52,000 nucleotides of DNA from Syntrophomonas sp. UBA4911 (GTDB taxonomy: Bacteria; Bacillota; Syntrophomonadia; Syntrophomonadales; Syntrophomonadaceae). Each line of letters starts with the position of its first letter. Position 1 is the stretch's first letter. The notes under the pieces are model-generated. The model saw nothing but the letters and a program-made list of their open reading frames with translations. It was not told the DNA's origin and made no database searches. The stretch spans positions 879 through 52,878 of the forward strand of contig DHCD01000086.1 in assembly GCA_002398105.1 (NCBI GenBank). The letters run 5' to 3'. This document shows, piece after piece, positions 1 to 9,314 of this stretch. Made by a program: the position numbers and the translations under genes.

Positions 1-891
1 AAAGTCAAGGTCTACGATTTCCGGCGTCCCAACAAGTTTTCCAAGGATCAGATACATACTTTGCAGGTTATCTATGAGAACTATGCCCGCTCCCTGGCGA
101 CTTACCTGTCGGCTCAGCTGCGGGCGCCGGTTCAGATGGAAGTTTTATCAGTGGAGCAGCTGACCTATGAGGAGTTTATTCGCTCTATACCTAATCCGAC
201 CATATTGAATATTTTTTCCTTTTATCCTCTGGAAGGCAGTGCTATTATGGAAATTAACCCTAACCTGGGTTTTGCCTTTTTAGATCGCCTTCTGGGCGGA
301 CCGGGTTATGCTCCTCCCAAGATCAGAGCTCTGACGGAAATAGAGCAAACGGTTATTGAGCGCATAGCGCAGAGAATGCTGGACTATCTGCAGGAACCGT
401 GGGGCAGTATCATCGAATTGGAACCTTCCCTGGAACGGGTAGAGACTAATCCGCAGTTTACCCAGCTGGTTTCTCCCACGGAAATTATGATGATAGTTTC
501 GCTGGAAACCCAGATGGCCGATGTTCTGGGCATGGTAAATATCTGTATCCCCTTTCTGGTGCTGGAGCCTATCCTCGAAAAGCTGAGTGTGCATTATTAT
601 TATTCCTCCAGCAGCCAGAAGGCGACTCAGGAAAACATAGATAGTATCCGGCATAAGCTGGAGAACACCAGGGTTCCGGTAAAAGTTATTCTCGGCACTA
701 CCACTATAACCGTCATGGATTTGCTGGAACTCAATATCGGGGACGTGGTCCAACTGGATAGAAGCATCAAAAAAGATCTGGAAGTGGTTATAGGACAACG
801 GACCAAGTTTCTTGGCAAGCCCGGAGTGTTAGAAAACCGGATGTCGATTCAGGTTTCCCATATAATAGAGGAGGGAATTGAAGATGAGTGA
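1..891 (+). CDS. fliM: Flagellar motor switch protein FliM (5' end outside window)
   Basis: FliM forms the middle of the cytoplasmic C-ring, binds CheY-P through its N-terminus and sets rotor direction. The frame is open from base 1, so the start and the CheY-binding N-terminal peptide lie upstream; 296 codons are visible. The visible part starts in the FliM middle domain (VYDFRRPNKFSKDQ) and includes a stretch around LDRLLGGPG. The C-terminal SpoA/FliN-like surface domain covers roughly the last 75 residues, with VVQLDRSI and a final lGKPGVLENR segment. It overlaps fliY by 8 bases. The TTG at 61 is internal, not the start. Confidence 0.97.
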   Translation, partial: KVKVYDFRRPNKFSKDQIHTLQVIYENYARSLATYLSAQLRAPVQMEVLSVEQLTYEEFIRSIPNPTILNIFSFYPLEGSAIMEINPNLGFAFLDRLLGGPGYAPPKIRALTEIEQTVIERIAQRMLDYLQEPWGSIIELEPSLERVETNPQFTQLVSPTEIMMIVSLETQMADVLGMVNICIPFLVLEPILEKLSVHYYYSSSSQKATQENIDSIRHKLENTRVPVKVILGTTTITVMDLLELNIGDVVQLDRSIKKDLEVVIGQRTKFLGKPGVLENRMSIQVSHIIEEGIEDE

Positions 892-2065
892 CGGAATTCT
901 ATCCCAGCAGGAAATAGATGCCCTGTTAAAAGGAGGAAATTCAACTGAGTCTGGACCCCAAGCTGATTCCGGCATAAACCTGAGTGATTTTGAAAAAGAC
1001 GCTCTGGGGGAGACGGGCAATATAAGCATGGGGACGGCCGCTACTACTTTGTCGACTTTGCTGCGCAAAAAGGTGGCGATTACTACTCCGGATGTTTCCA
1101 TAACCACCAGCAAGCAGCTGCAGGATGATTATCCCCTGCCTTATGTAGTGGTTGAAGTTGAATATACCGAAGGACTGTATGGTTCCAATATTCTGATTAT
1201 CAAGGAGGAGGATGCCTGCATCATTGCCGATCTGATGATGGGTGGAGACGGCCAGGGAGGCCGCAGCAATCTCAGTGAACTGGAACTAAGTGCGGTGGGG
1301 GAGGCCATGAATCAGATGATGGGATCGGCCACCACCAGTTTATCTTCCATGTTTAATCGCCGGATTGACATTGCTCCTCCCCGTCTGACCATTATGGACT
1401 TTGGTAAAGAAAATCTCGAGCTTTCCAGCCAATATGAAGAAATGGTCAGAATTAAGTTCAAAATGGAAATTGAGCATTTGATCAACAGCGAGATCATGCA
1501 GATAATTCCTATGGAAGCAGTCAAAAACATGATTGACGCCTTGATGGGCAATACCATTGAGGAGTCGGGACCGGAAGCGGTGGTGGAAGCCAGTCCGGCT
1601 CAGCCTGCTCCGCCCTCGCCGATCGAACCGGCAGTTACGCCCCCGCCAGCGGTCAATACCGGCAGTCAACCGGGGCCGGCGCCAGTTGCTGACTGGAATC
1701 ATGTCGCTTATAACGACGGCCCCGCAGCAGTAAAAAAAGGCGCTCAATATACGGTGCAACCGGCTCAGTTTGCACCGCTGCGGGAAAGCGATTCCGGCAG
1801 CGGCCCCAATAATATCGCCTTGATTATGGATGTACCCCTGGACATAGTGGTGGAACTGGGTAAGACCCGCAAAACCATAAAAGAGATCCTGGAACTGCAC
1901 CAGGGAGCGATAATACAGCTGGATAAACTGGCCGGAGAACCGGTAGACATGCTGGTTAACGGCAAATTGATCGCTAAAGGCGAGGTTGTAGTAATTGATG
2001 AAAGTTATGGTATTCGCATAACTACGATTATAAGCCCTATGGATAGGATGAGCAGATTACAATAG
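884..2065 (+). CDS. fliY: Flagellar switch phosphatase FliY (CheC-like plus FliN domain)
   Basis: FliY takes the place of FliN in the C-ring and dephosphorylates CheY-P. I chose ATG 884 because AGAGGAGGGA lies just upstream at 867-876; a TTG at 878 is in frame but too close. Residues 5-17 (LSQQEIDALLKGG) are the FliM-type CheY-P-binding peptide. Two CheC-type active sites follow: DALGETGN (E43, N46) and SAVGEAMN (E140, N143), each followed by Pro at the family spacing. A proline-rich linker (about 228-305) leads to a SpoA/FliN domain (about 312-388). Both catalytic pairs are intact, so it should be an active phosphatase. It overlaps the end of fliM. Confidence 0.96.
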   Translation: MSDGILSQQEIDALLKGGNSTESGPQADSGINLSDFEKDALGETGNISMGTAATTLSTLLRKKVAITTPDVSITTSKQLQDDYPLPYVVVEVEYTEGLYGSNILIIKEEDACIIADLMMGGDGQGGRSNLSELELSAVGEAMNQMMGSATTSLSSMFNRRIDIAPPRLTIMDFGKENLELSSQYEEMVRIKFKMEIEHLINSEIMQIIPMEAVKNMIDALMGNTIEESGPEAVVEASPAQPAPPSPIEPAVTPPPAVNTGSQPGPAPVADWNHVAYNDGPAAVKKGAQYTVQPAQFAPLRESDSGSGPNNIALIMDVPLDIVVELGKTRKTIKEILELHQGAIIQLDKLAGEPVDMLVNGKLIAKGEVVVIDESYGIRITTIISPMDRMSRLQ

Positions 2066-2084
2066 GATTATGAGGAGGTCAATG

Positions 2085-2447
2085 ATGGGAAAGACGGTTC
2101 TGATAGTTGACGATGCTGCGTTTATGCGGATGATGATCAAGGATATTCTAAGCAAAAACGGCTACGATGTGGTGGGCGAAGCAGAGAACGGCGCCGTGGC
2201 GGTAGAAAAATATAAAGACCTGCAGCCCGACTTGGTTACTATGGATATTACTATGCCGGATATGGACGGTATTGCCGCCGTTCGCGAAATCAAATCCTTT
2301 GATACGGCTGCCAGAATCATCATGTGCAGTGCCATGGGACAACAGTCTATGGTTATTGATGCCATCCAGGCAGGAGCCAAAGATTTTATTGTCAAACCTT
2401 TTCAGCCGGAACGGGTCATTGAAGCCGTAAGCAAAGCCATTGATTAA
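2085..2447 (+). CDS. cheY: Chemotaxis response regulator CheY
   Basis: Single-domain receiver of 120 residues that carries the signal from CheA to the motor switch. The acidic pair D9-D10, phospho-acceptor D54 (in VTMDITMPDMDG), the CSAMGQ segment and the conserved Lys in IVKPF are all present, and no output domain follows. ATG 2085 is preferred because AGGAGG at 2073-2078 sits 6 bases upstream. ATG 2082 and an ATG at 2070 are in frame but badly spaced. Lying between fliY and fliO, it is the switch-binding CheY of the operon, as in B. subtilis. Its phosphatases FliY and CheC are encoded nearby. Confidence 0.96.
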   Translation: MGKTVLIVDDAAFMRMMIKDILSKNGYDVVGEAENGAVAVEKYKDLQPDLVTMDITMPDMDGIAAVREIKSFDTAARIIMCSAMGQQSMVIDAIQAGAKDFIVKPFQPERVIEAVSKAID

Positions 2448-2451
2448 CTGA

Positions 2452-3105
2452 GTGGATGTGAAGCCCATGCTTTCTGTCAGACACAGATACATAAGCATTT
2501 TAATCATAGCCCTGGTAATTATATCAGTTTTTGCGGTACATGTTCTGGCGGTTGAAGACTTCAACGCGGTGGAAAAGGCGATTGACAGCCAGAAAGTGGA
2601 AAAAACCAAAGCTCCCAACTTATTCTTAAATTTTGTCAAACTGATATTTATACTGGCTTTAATAATAGCAGCTGCCTGGTCTATTATCCGTCTCTTCGGA
2701 AATAAAGCCAATAGCAGACTTCAAGGTACCTGGATTCATGTAGTTGATGAAGTTATGCTGGGCCAAAATAGGGGTATTGTGCTCTGTGAAGCCGGTGAAA
2801 AAGTTTATGCTATAGGTGTTACCGACCACAATATCTCGGTATTGTTTGAGGTCGACAACCCGAAGCTGCTGGAAGAGATAAGCCAAAGCAATATTACGGT
2901 AGTTGATACTGAAACAACCGCATTGTCATGGAACAATTGGAAAGAGGCAGCGGCCGGTATTTTAAAACCGCGTAAATCAGCGAACCGAGTTCCTGATAAT
3001 TTTCATACCCTTATAGAGCAGCAGGCCAGAAGACTGGACGAAATATCATATCGGGGTATCCAAAATACCGGAGACAACCCCAGAAAAAGTGACGACCATG
3101 GATAA
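2452..3105 (+). CDS. fliO: Flagellar biosynthesis protein FliO
   Basis: FliO helps assemble the FliP-FliQ-FliR export gate. The protein is about 217 residues if GTG 2452 is used; ATG 2467 is the alternative, and neither has a strong ribosome site. It has a hydrophobic N-terminal segment (signal-like), a second membrane segment at about 62-80 (FILALIIAAAWSIIRLF), then a small cytoplasmic domain with LQGTWIHVVDEVMLGQNRG and GVTDHNISVLFEV, the typical FliO_YqzB-like pattern. Its end overlaps fliP by 17 bases, suggesting translational coupling. FliO is poorly conserved, so the call rests on topology plus its place between cheY and fliP. Confidence 0.88.
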   Translation: MDVKPMLSVRHRYISILIIALVIISVFAVHVLAVEDFNAVEKAIDSQKVEKTKAPNLFLNFVKLIFILALIIAAAWSIIRLFGNKANSRLQGTWIHVVDEVMLGQNRGIVLCEAGEKVYAIGVTDHNISVLFEVDNPKLLEEISQSNITVVDTETTALSWNNWKEAAAGILKPRKSANRVPDNFHTLIEQQARRLDEISYRGIQNTGDNPRKSDDHG

Positions 3106-3853
3106 ACCCGCAATTACTTTTACATACCGTTTTGTCCTGGTGCTGATACTGGTTATGATGATGACGGTTTTAGCGGTTTCTCCCGTGGCGGCCGCACCTT
3201 TGCAAATGCCTGATATTAATCCCGAGAATTTATCAACTGCTCTGCAGCTGGTAATACTGCTTACCGTATTGGCACTGGCTCCGGCTATCCTTATCATGGT
3301 CACATCCTTTATCAGGATTATTGTAGTACTGGGCTTCATCAGAACTTCTCTGGCTACTCAGCAGATGCCGCCTAATCAGGTGCTGATAGGACTGGCTTTA
3401 TTCCTTACTTTTTTTGTTATGGCCCCTACTTTTCAGGAAGTTAATCATCAGGCCCTGCAGCCTTATTTGAAGGGGGAAATTACCCAGGGATCCGCTTTTC
3501 AGAAGGGGATGCAGCCTATAAGGGAGTTTATGTTTAAGCAAACCCGGGAAAAGGATCTGGCCCTGTTTGTAAAAATGTCGGAGATGAAACGTCCGCGCAA
3601 CTTCGATGATATTCCCAACTATGTTCTTATACCGTCCTTTGTGATCAGTGAACTGAAAACCGCTTTCCAGATCGGTTTTGTTATATTCGTACCTTTTCTG
3701 GTGATTGATATGGTGGTGGCCAGCGCCTTAATGTCAATGGGTATGATGATGCTGCCCCCCATGATGATTTCACTGCCTTTTAAGATTCTTTTATTTGTAC
3801 TGGTGGATGGCTGGAATCTGGTAATTCAATCCTTGATACTCAGTTTCAAATAG
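3089..3853 (+). CDS. fliP: Flagellar export gate protein FliP
   Basis: FliP forms the core of the type III export gate together with FliQ and FliR. The 254-residue product has a cleavable signal peptide (about 1-36, ending in VSPVAAA) and four membrane segments. Recognisable signatures are MVTSFIRIIVVLGFIRTSLATQ, the loop GAxxKGMQPIREFMFKQT-type region, and the C-terminal block with PFLVIDMVVASALMSMGMMMLPP. The GTG start overlaps fliO; ATG 3098 is also possible. fliQ follows after nine bases with its own GAGAGGAG ribosome site. Confidence 0.96.
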   Translation: MTTMDKPAITFTYRFVLVLILVMMMTVLAVSPVAAAPLQMPDINPENLSTALQLVILLTVLALAPAILIMVTSFIRIIVVLGFIRTSLATQQMPPNQVLIGLALFLTFFVMAPTFQEVNHQALQPYLKGEITQGSAFQKGMQPIREFMFKQTREKDLALFVKMSEMKRPRNFDDIPNYVLIPSFVISELKTAFQIGFVIFVPFLVIDMVVASALMSMGMMMLPPMMISLPFKILLFVLVDGWNLVIQSLILSFK

Positions 3854-3862
3854 AGAGGAGTT

Positions 3863-4141
3863 ATGGTTTTGTACGACAACATAGTTATGGGAATAGCTAA
3901 TGAAGCGGTATTTACCGTTATTTTGATCTCGGCCCCGATTCTGGGAGCGGCGCTGTTAGTAGGATTGCTGATAAGCATTTTGCAGGCCACCACTCAGATC
4001 CAGGAAATGACCCTGGTTTTTGTCCCTAAGATTGTGGTGGTGCTGCTGGTGGTGGTTATTTTCGGCCCCTGGATGCTCAATATAATGACTGATTTTACCC
4101 AGAGTCTTTATGCCAGTATCCCTCAGTTATTAACTATGTAG
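3863..4141 (+). CDS. fliQ: Flagellar export gate protein FliQ
   Basis: Small export gate subunit of 92 residues with two membrane helices, the usual length for FliQ. Signatures are the first helix (VILISAPILGAALLVGLLISILQ), the conserved ATTQIQEMTLVFVPKI turn, and the second helix ending in WMLNIMTDFT. The ribosome site GAGAGGAG lies at 3853-3860. It sits between fliP and fliR in the standard order, so the gate genes are probably translated in stoichiometric sequence. Confidence 0.96.
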   Translation: MVLYDNIVMGIANEAVFTVILISAPILGAALLVGLLISILQATTQIQEMTLVFVPKIVVVLLVVVIFGPWMLNIMTDFTQSLYASIPQLLTM

Positions 4142-4160
4142 GACAGGCGGGTAGCAGCTT

Positions 4161-4925
4161 ATGCCTTTTGCGCTGGAGAGTTTTTTACTGCTGATAAGCA
4201 GGATATCGGGACTATTTTTAAGTGCTCCCATACTCAGCAGCCGCATGATGCCGGTAAGGGTAAAGGTTTTGGTTATTGTGGCCCTGGCGGCCATGATGGC
4301 TTATTTTGTTCCCATCACCTATGCCCAGGAGATTACTACCCCGGGTTATTTTATGGCCGCCCTGGCGGTCGAGATCATGATAGGGTACACCATTGGATTT
4401 GTCGCCTATATGGTTTTTGGGGCCATACAGCTGGCCGGGCAGATTATGGATATGCAGATGGGATTCGGTATCGTCAATGTGGTTGACCCTCAATCGGGTA
4501 CTCAGATCCCCTTGATGGGAAACCTGACCCAGACGGTGGCATTGCTGCTGTACCTGGCTATTGACGGTCACCATTATTTGTTCCAGGCGCTGGTGCAAAG
4601 TTATAAGGTCGTTCCGGTACTGGGCTTGAACCTGAACGGCAAGGTAACCGATTTAATAATTCAGATAAGCGTTTATATGTTTGTTATAGCCGTAAAAATT
4701 TCGGCGCCCATAGTGATTGCTATTCTGACATCTGACATAGCCATGGGTTTTGTGGCCCGAACGGTTCCCCAGATGAATGTGTTTATCGTGGGTCTGCCTT
4801 TGAAGATACTGGTGGGGCTGGGCTCTTTATTAATAATGATGCCGATTTATATCTGGGTGTTCAATCAGCTTTTTGCCCGTTTTTTTGAATATCTGGATCA
4901 AGTTCTTAAATTAATGGGAATGTGA
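4161..4925 (+). CDS. fliR: Flagellar export gate protein FliR
   Basis: FliR completes the FliP5-FliQ4-FliR1 export gate. The 254-residue membrane protein has about six hydrophobic segments. The start (LLLISRISGLFLSAPILSS) and the central block with QLAGQIMDMQMGFGIVNVVDPQSG are strong family signatures; the C-terminal helix contains GLPLKILVGLGSLL. It follows fliQ after 19 bases and precedes flhB by four bases. Confidence 0.96.
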   Translation: MPFALESFLLLISRISGLFLSAPILSSRMMPVRVKVLVIVALAAMMAYFVPITYAQEITTPGYFMAALAVEIMIGYTIGFVAYMVFGAIQLAGQIMDMQMGFGIVNVVDPQSGTQIPLMGNLTQTVALLLYLAIDGHHYLFQALVQSYKVVPVLGLNLNGKVTDLIIQISVYMFVIAVKISAPIVIAILTSDIAMGFVARTVPQMNVFIVGLPLKILVGLGSLLIMMPIYIWVFNQLFARFFEYLDQVLKLMGM

Positions 4926-4929
4926 CGAT

Positions 4930-6045
4930 ATGCAGGAGGAACTTATTAAAAACCGTATATTTGATTTGCAGCTCTTCGCCGGTGAGGGAGACACTGGTGA
5001 AAAGACGGAGCAGGCTACCCCCCGGCGTCGCGAGGAAGCCCGTAAGAAGGGGCAGGTGTTTAAGAGCGCCGACCTGAATTCGGCGGTTATTCTGCTGGTA
5101 GGAACCGTAGTTCTTTATGTAAGTATGACTTACATGATTGAAAATATAGAAAATTTTACATCCTTATATATTCTGGACCGAACCTTGCATGACTTCAGTA
5201 ATGAGTATATTTATGCCATGTTTATTGAGACGCTCCTGCTCATGGGTAAAGTTCTATTGCCGGTTTTACTGGCAACCTTTATAGCGGCCCTGCTCATAAC
5301 TTACTTGCAGGTAGGATTTACTTTCAGTTCCGAAGCCCTGAGTCCCAAGCTGGAGCGCTTGAATCCGATTGAAGGTTTTAAACGGGTATTCTCCAAAAGG
5401 GCCCTGGTAGAATTGACCAAGGCTTTATTTAAGGTTATAGTCACCGGATATATTGTGTATTCGGTTTTAAAAAAGTATTTTTATATATTCCCCCGTTTTG
5501 TAGACATGGAGCTGGCTTTCAGCATCAAGGTTTTGAGCGTCATAATTTTTGAGATGGCTTTCAAAGTCGGGTTGGTCTTTTTAATTATAGGCATAGTGGA
5601 TTATATCTATCAGTGGTATGAATATGAAAAATCATTGAAGATGTCCAAGTATGACGTTAAACAGGAATACAAGCAGTCGGAGGGAGATCCTCTGATCAAA
5701 TCCAAGCAGAGACAAATTCAAAGGGAATTTGCTATGCGCAGAATGATGGCTGAAGTACCGCAGGCGGATGTGGTGATAACTAATCCCACCCACTTTGCGG
5801 TGGCCTTAAAATATACCTACAAAGAGATGGAGGCTCCGGTGGTTGTGGCCCGGGGACAGGATTTTGTGGCGCTTAAAATCAAAGAGATAGCCCGGGAAAA
5901 TGAAGTAGTCATTGTGGAAAATCCCCTGCTGGCCAGAACTTTATATTATAACACCGATATCGGAGATATGATTCCCGAAGAACTTTACCAGGCCGTAGCC
6001 GAAGTGCTGGCCTTTGTCTATAAACAAAAAAAGCAGGTTATGTAA
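4930..6045 (+). CDS. flhB: Flagellar export switch protein FlhB
   Basis: FlhB controls the change of substrate from rod/hook to filament proteins. The 371-residue product has the N-terminal EKTEQATPRRREEARKKGQV motif, four membrane segments, and a cytoplasmic domain with the self-cleaving NPTH motif at N285-H288. Autoproteolysis between N and P is the family hallmark and looks possible here. The ribosome site for ATG 4930 is weak; an AGGAGG lies just inside the frame, so initiation slightly downstream cannot be excluded, but no good start codon is there. It probably relies on coupling to fliR. Confidence 0.95.
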   Translation: MQEELIKNRIFDLQLFAGEGDTGEKTEQATPRRREEARKKGQVFKSADLNSAVILLVGTVVLYVSMTYMIENIENFTSLYILDRTLHDFSNEYIYAMFIETLLLMGKVLLPVLLATFIAALLITYLQVGFTFSSEALSPKLERLNPIEGFKRVFSKRALVELTKALFKVIVTGYIVYSVLKKYFYIFPRFVDMELAFSIKVLSVIIFEMAFKVGLVFLIIGIVDYIYQWYEYEKSLKMSKYDVKQEYKQSEGDPLIKSKQRQIQREFAMRRMMAEVPQADVVITNPTHFAVALKYTYKEMEAPVVVARGQDFVALKIKEIARENEVVIVENPLLARTLYYNTDIGDMIPEELYQAVAEVLAFVYKQKKQVM

Positions 6046-6060
6046 ACGGGAGGACAGGAA

Positions 6061-8124
6061 ATGGAAGAAAGGGCCGGTTTATTAAACAGGCTGGTAGCAC
6101 ATAGCGATATAATTATAGCTCTTCTGGTGGTCAGCATTGTTATGATGATGATCATACCACTGAAACCGGCTTTACTGGATGTGCTGCTGACCTTTAATAT
6201 CAGCTTTGCCCTGGTTATATTGATGGTATCAATGTTTAACACTGATCCCCTGGAGTTTTCGGTTTTTCCGGCCCTCTTACTGGTCATGACCCTGTTCCGG
6301 CTTTCGCTCAATATATCCTCCACCCGCTTAATACTGCTCTATGCCGACGCCGGTCAGGTGATTGAGTCTTTTGGCTCATTTGTAGTCGGAGGCAATACGG
6401 TAGTAGGTTTGGTTATATTTTTAATCCTGGTGGTAATCCAGTTTATCGTAATCACCAAGGGAGCGGAAAGAGTATCTGAAGTAGCGGCCCGTTTTACCCT
6501 GGACGCCATGCCGGGCAAGCAGATGGCCATTGACGCCGACCTTAATGCGGGATTAATAAATGAGCAGGCCGCCCGGGAGCGGAGACAGAAAATACAGAGA
6601 GAGGCTGATTTCTACGGGGCTATGGATGGGGCCAGCAAGTTCGTCAAGGGGGATGCGATAGCCGGTATTATCATTATTATTATCAATATCATCGGCGGCT
6701 TCGTTATCGGGATGGCACAGATGGGTATGCCGATGAATGAAGCCATGCAGGTCTATACCATACTTACGGTGGGGGATGGATTGGTTACCCAGATACCGGC
6801 ATTGCTGATCTCCACTGCCACCGGTATAGTTGTTACCAGAAGCGCATCCAAGTCCAGCCTGGGTTACGAACTGGTCTCACAGGTATTTGCCTATCCTAAG
6901 GCTCTGGGATTGGCTGCCCTCATTTTACTGGTTCTGGGCAGTATCGGCTTACCTCGCCTGCCCATGTATCTGCTGGCGGCTTTCTTTGGTTTGCTTTTTT
7001 TCACTTCCAGAACCTCAGCACCTCCGGCGGAAGAAGTGAGTGATATGGAAGAAATAGCGGAGGCAGAGGAAATTAAGAAGCCGGAAAATGTAGTCGAGCT
7101 GCTGCAGGTAGAGAAGATGGAAATGGAACTGGGTTATGCCCTTATTCCCTTGGTAGATTCAGAACAAGGCGGGGATTTGCTGGACCGGATAATTATGATC
7201 CGAAGACAATGCGCGGTGGAAATGGGATTTATTGTTCCTCCAGTCCGGATAAGAGATAATATGCAACTTAAGCCCAGTGCTTATTTAATAAAGATCAAGG
7301 GTACCGAGATAGCTGCCGGAGAATTGATGCTGGACCATTATCTCGCCATCGGGCCGGAAATTGAAAACGATGACGAGATAATGGGGGTAGATACCCTGGA
7401 ACCGGCCTTCAATCTGCCGGCCCGGTGGATTGATACAGCCGATAAGGAACGGGCGGAAATGAAGGGCTATACCGTGGTTGACCCTGCTTCCGTACTGGCT
7501 ACCCACCTGACGGCAATAATAAAATCCCATGCTCACGAATTATTGGGAAGGCAGGAAATTCAAAACATCATCAACTTTATCAAGGAACATAATTCGGCGG
7601 TAGTGGATGAGTTAATACCTGATCTTATGTCATTAGGGGACTTACAGCGGGTTTTGGCTAATCTGTTAAAAGAACAGATTTCCATCCGCGATATGATTAC
7701 CATTATGGAAACTCTGGCTGATTATGCCAAAATAACTAAAGATGCCGATGTTTTAACCGAATATGTGCGCCAAGCCTTAAAACGGCAAATCAGCAAACAG
7801 TATGGCGGGGATAAGCAAACCATCAGCGCCCTGACTCTGGATCCGTCCCTGGAAGAGAAGCTGCGCGAGTCCATTCAACACAGCGAGTTTGGCTCCTACC
7901 TGGCTTTGGATCCGGACGTAGCCCAGGGTATGATAGATAAGCTTTCCAGGCAGTATCAGGATTTGAGTCAAAAGGGCATTACCCCGATAGTAATTTGCGC
8001 CCCTATTCTGAGGCTTTATTTTAAGCGCCTGATAGAACGTTTTATCTCTAATATGGTCGTACTGTCTTATAACGAGATTGACTCTAATATTAATGTTGAG
8101 GTTATAGGGATGGTGTCATCGTGA
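6061..8124 (+). CDS. flhA: Flagellar export protein FlhA
   Basis: FlhA is the largest export-gate protein. It couples proton flow to export and docks chaperone-substrate complexes. The 687-residue length is normal. The N-terminal half has about eight membrane segments, with the FHIPEP-type signatures LRLSLNISSTRLILL and, in the cytoplasmic loop, FTLDAMPGKQMAIDADLNAG. The C-terminal half is the soluble export-platform domain. The ribosome site GGGAGGACAGGA precedes ATG 6061. The stop overlaps the flhF GTG by four bases. Confidence 0.97.
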   Translation: MEERAGLLNRLVAHSDIIIALLVVSIVMMMIIPLKPALLDVLLTFNISFALVILMVSMFNTDPLEFSVFPALLLVMTLFRLSLNISSTRLILLYADAGQVIESFGSFVVGGNTVVGLVIFLILVVIQFIVITKGAERVSEVAARFTLDAMPGKQMAIDADLNAGLINEQAARERRQKIQREADFYGAMDGASKFVKGDAIAGIIIIIINIIGGFVIGMAQMGMPMNEAMQVYTILTVGDGLVTQIPALLISTATGIVVTRSASKSSLGYELVSQVFAYPKALGLAALILLVLGSIGLPRLPMYLLAAFFGLLFFTSRTSAPPAEEVSDMEEIAEAEEIKKPENVVELLQVEKMEMELGYALIPLVDSEQGGDLLDRIIMIRRQCAVEMGFIVPPVRIRDNMQLKPSAYLIKIKGTEIAAGELMLDHYLAIGPEIENDDEIMGVDTLEPAFNLPARWIDTADKERAEMKGYTVVDPASVLATHLTAIIKSHAHELLGRQEIQNIINFIKEHNSAVVDELIPDLMSLGDLQRVLANLLKEQISIRDMITIMETLADYAKITKDADVLTEYVRQALKRQISKQYGGDKQTISALTLDPSLEEKLRESIQHSEFGSYLALDPDVAQGMIDKLSRQYQDLSQKGITPIVICAPILRLYFKRLIERFISNMVVLSYNEIDSNINVEVIGMVSS

Positions 8125-9314
8125 AGATTAAAAAATATGTGGCCAAAGATTTTAAGACTGCTATCCAGAAAGCCAAGGAAGAGATGGGGCGGGATGCTAT
8201 TATCTTGCATACCCGGCAGATAAAAAAAGGCGGGATTCTGGGTCTGCTCTATCCTCCCCGGGTTGAAATAACAGTGGCGGTGGACGGCAATCTGCAGGTC
8301 AACACCGATCGTACCAGAACCAATATGCCTTTACCGCCGGCAGCAGCCAAAACTGAATCAGCAGCGGTTATAGAAAACATTTGCGACTCACCGGTTACAG
8401 GTCCGGGCGAAAATGCCGGCAGGGAAGATGAAGTACTGCTGGAGCTGCAGAAAATGAAAAACCTGATGACGGATATTAAATCCCGGATGTATGAAGTTGA
8501 GGTTATCAAAGGCATGCCGGAGCAGGTTCAGCATTTCTATGAAACCCTGGTGCATAACCATGTTGATCGGGATATCGCTCTGAATGTAGTCAACCATGTT
8601 GCTTCCCGGCTGCCTAAAGATGGTTTTAGTGATGACAGTTGGGCCCGGGATGTTTGTCTGCATACCCTGCAGGAAACCATACGCCAGATCCAGCCGATTA
8701 AGCTTAGCCCGGAGTGCAAGGGAATGAAAGTTTTTCTGGTAGGGCCTACCGGAGTGGGCAAGACCACTACTATTGCCAAGCTGGCAGCTAATCTTACTTT
8801 TTTAGAGGGTAAAGATGTGGCCCTTATTACCCTGGATACCTATCGGGTGTCGGCAGCGGAACAATTGAGGACTTTCGCCGAAATAATCGGTATCCCCATA
8901 AGTGTGGTATTCACGCCGGAGGATCTCGTGCTGGCCATAGAACAGCACCGGCAAAAAGATATTATTTTTGTCGATACGGCCGGACGCAGCCCTTACAACG
9001 CAGAACAAATGCAAGAACTGCAAGAGTTTATCAATGCCGGCAGACCTGACGAGACTATTCTGGTTTTAAGTGTTACTACCGACAGTAATGATTTAATTAA
9101 TATTTATCAGAGATTTCAGACTATCGGAGTGGACAAAATAATATTTACCAAATTGGATGAGGCCTGTAATTACGGCGCCATATTGAATGCGCTGCATGAG
9201 ATCAAAAAACCCCTGGCCTATTTTACTACGGGACAAAGTGTTCCTGATGATATAGAGATACCGGATTCGCTGCGTTTGGCCCAGATGCTCTTAAACGGGG
9301 ACGAAGCCCTATGA
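8121..9314 (+). CDS. flhF: Flagellar placement SRP-type GTPase FlhF
   Basis: FlhF is a signal-recognition-particle-like GTPase that positions flagella and recruits early components to the pole or membrane. The 397-residue protein has an N-terminal B domain starting IKKYVAKDFKTAIQKAKEEMG, a variable linker, an N domain (about 150-200), and a G domain with P-loop GPTGVGKTTTIAKL (about 208-221), VDTAGRSPYN, and TKLDEA. The GTG start overlaps the flhA stop (GTGA). It also overlaps flhG, its regulatory ATPase, by four bases. Confidence 0.96.
   Translation: MKIKKYVAKDFKTAIQKAKEEMGRDAIILHTRQIKKGGILGLLYPPRVEITVAVDGNLQVNTDRTRTNMPLPPAAAKTESAAVIENICDSPVTGPGENAGREDEVLLELQKMKNLMTDIKSRMYEVEVIKGMPEQVQHFYETLVHNHVDRDIALNVVNHVASRLPKDGFSDDSWARDVCLHTLQETIRQIQPIKLSPECKGMKVFLVGPTGVGKTTTIAKLAANLTFLEGKDVALITLDTYRVSAAEQLRTFAEIIGIPISVVFTPEDLVLAIEQHRQKDIIFVDTAGRSPYNAEQMQELQEFINAGRPDETILVLSVTTDSNDLINIYQRFQTIGVDKIIFTKLDEACNYGAILNALHEIKKPLAYFTTGQSVPDDIEIPDSLRLAQMLLNGDEAL

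Noticed and set aside
280..798. Long minus-strand frames within fliM and other genes (for example 1340-1900, 2148-2711, 34073-34807)
   Set aside because: All lie opposite strongly supported plus-strand genes and show no family motifs.
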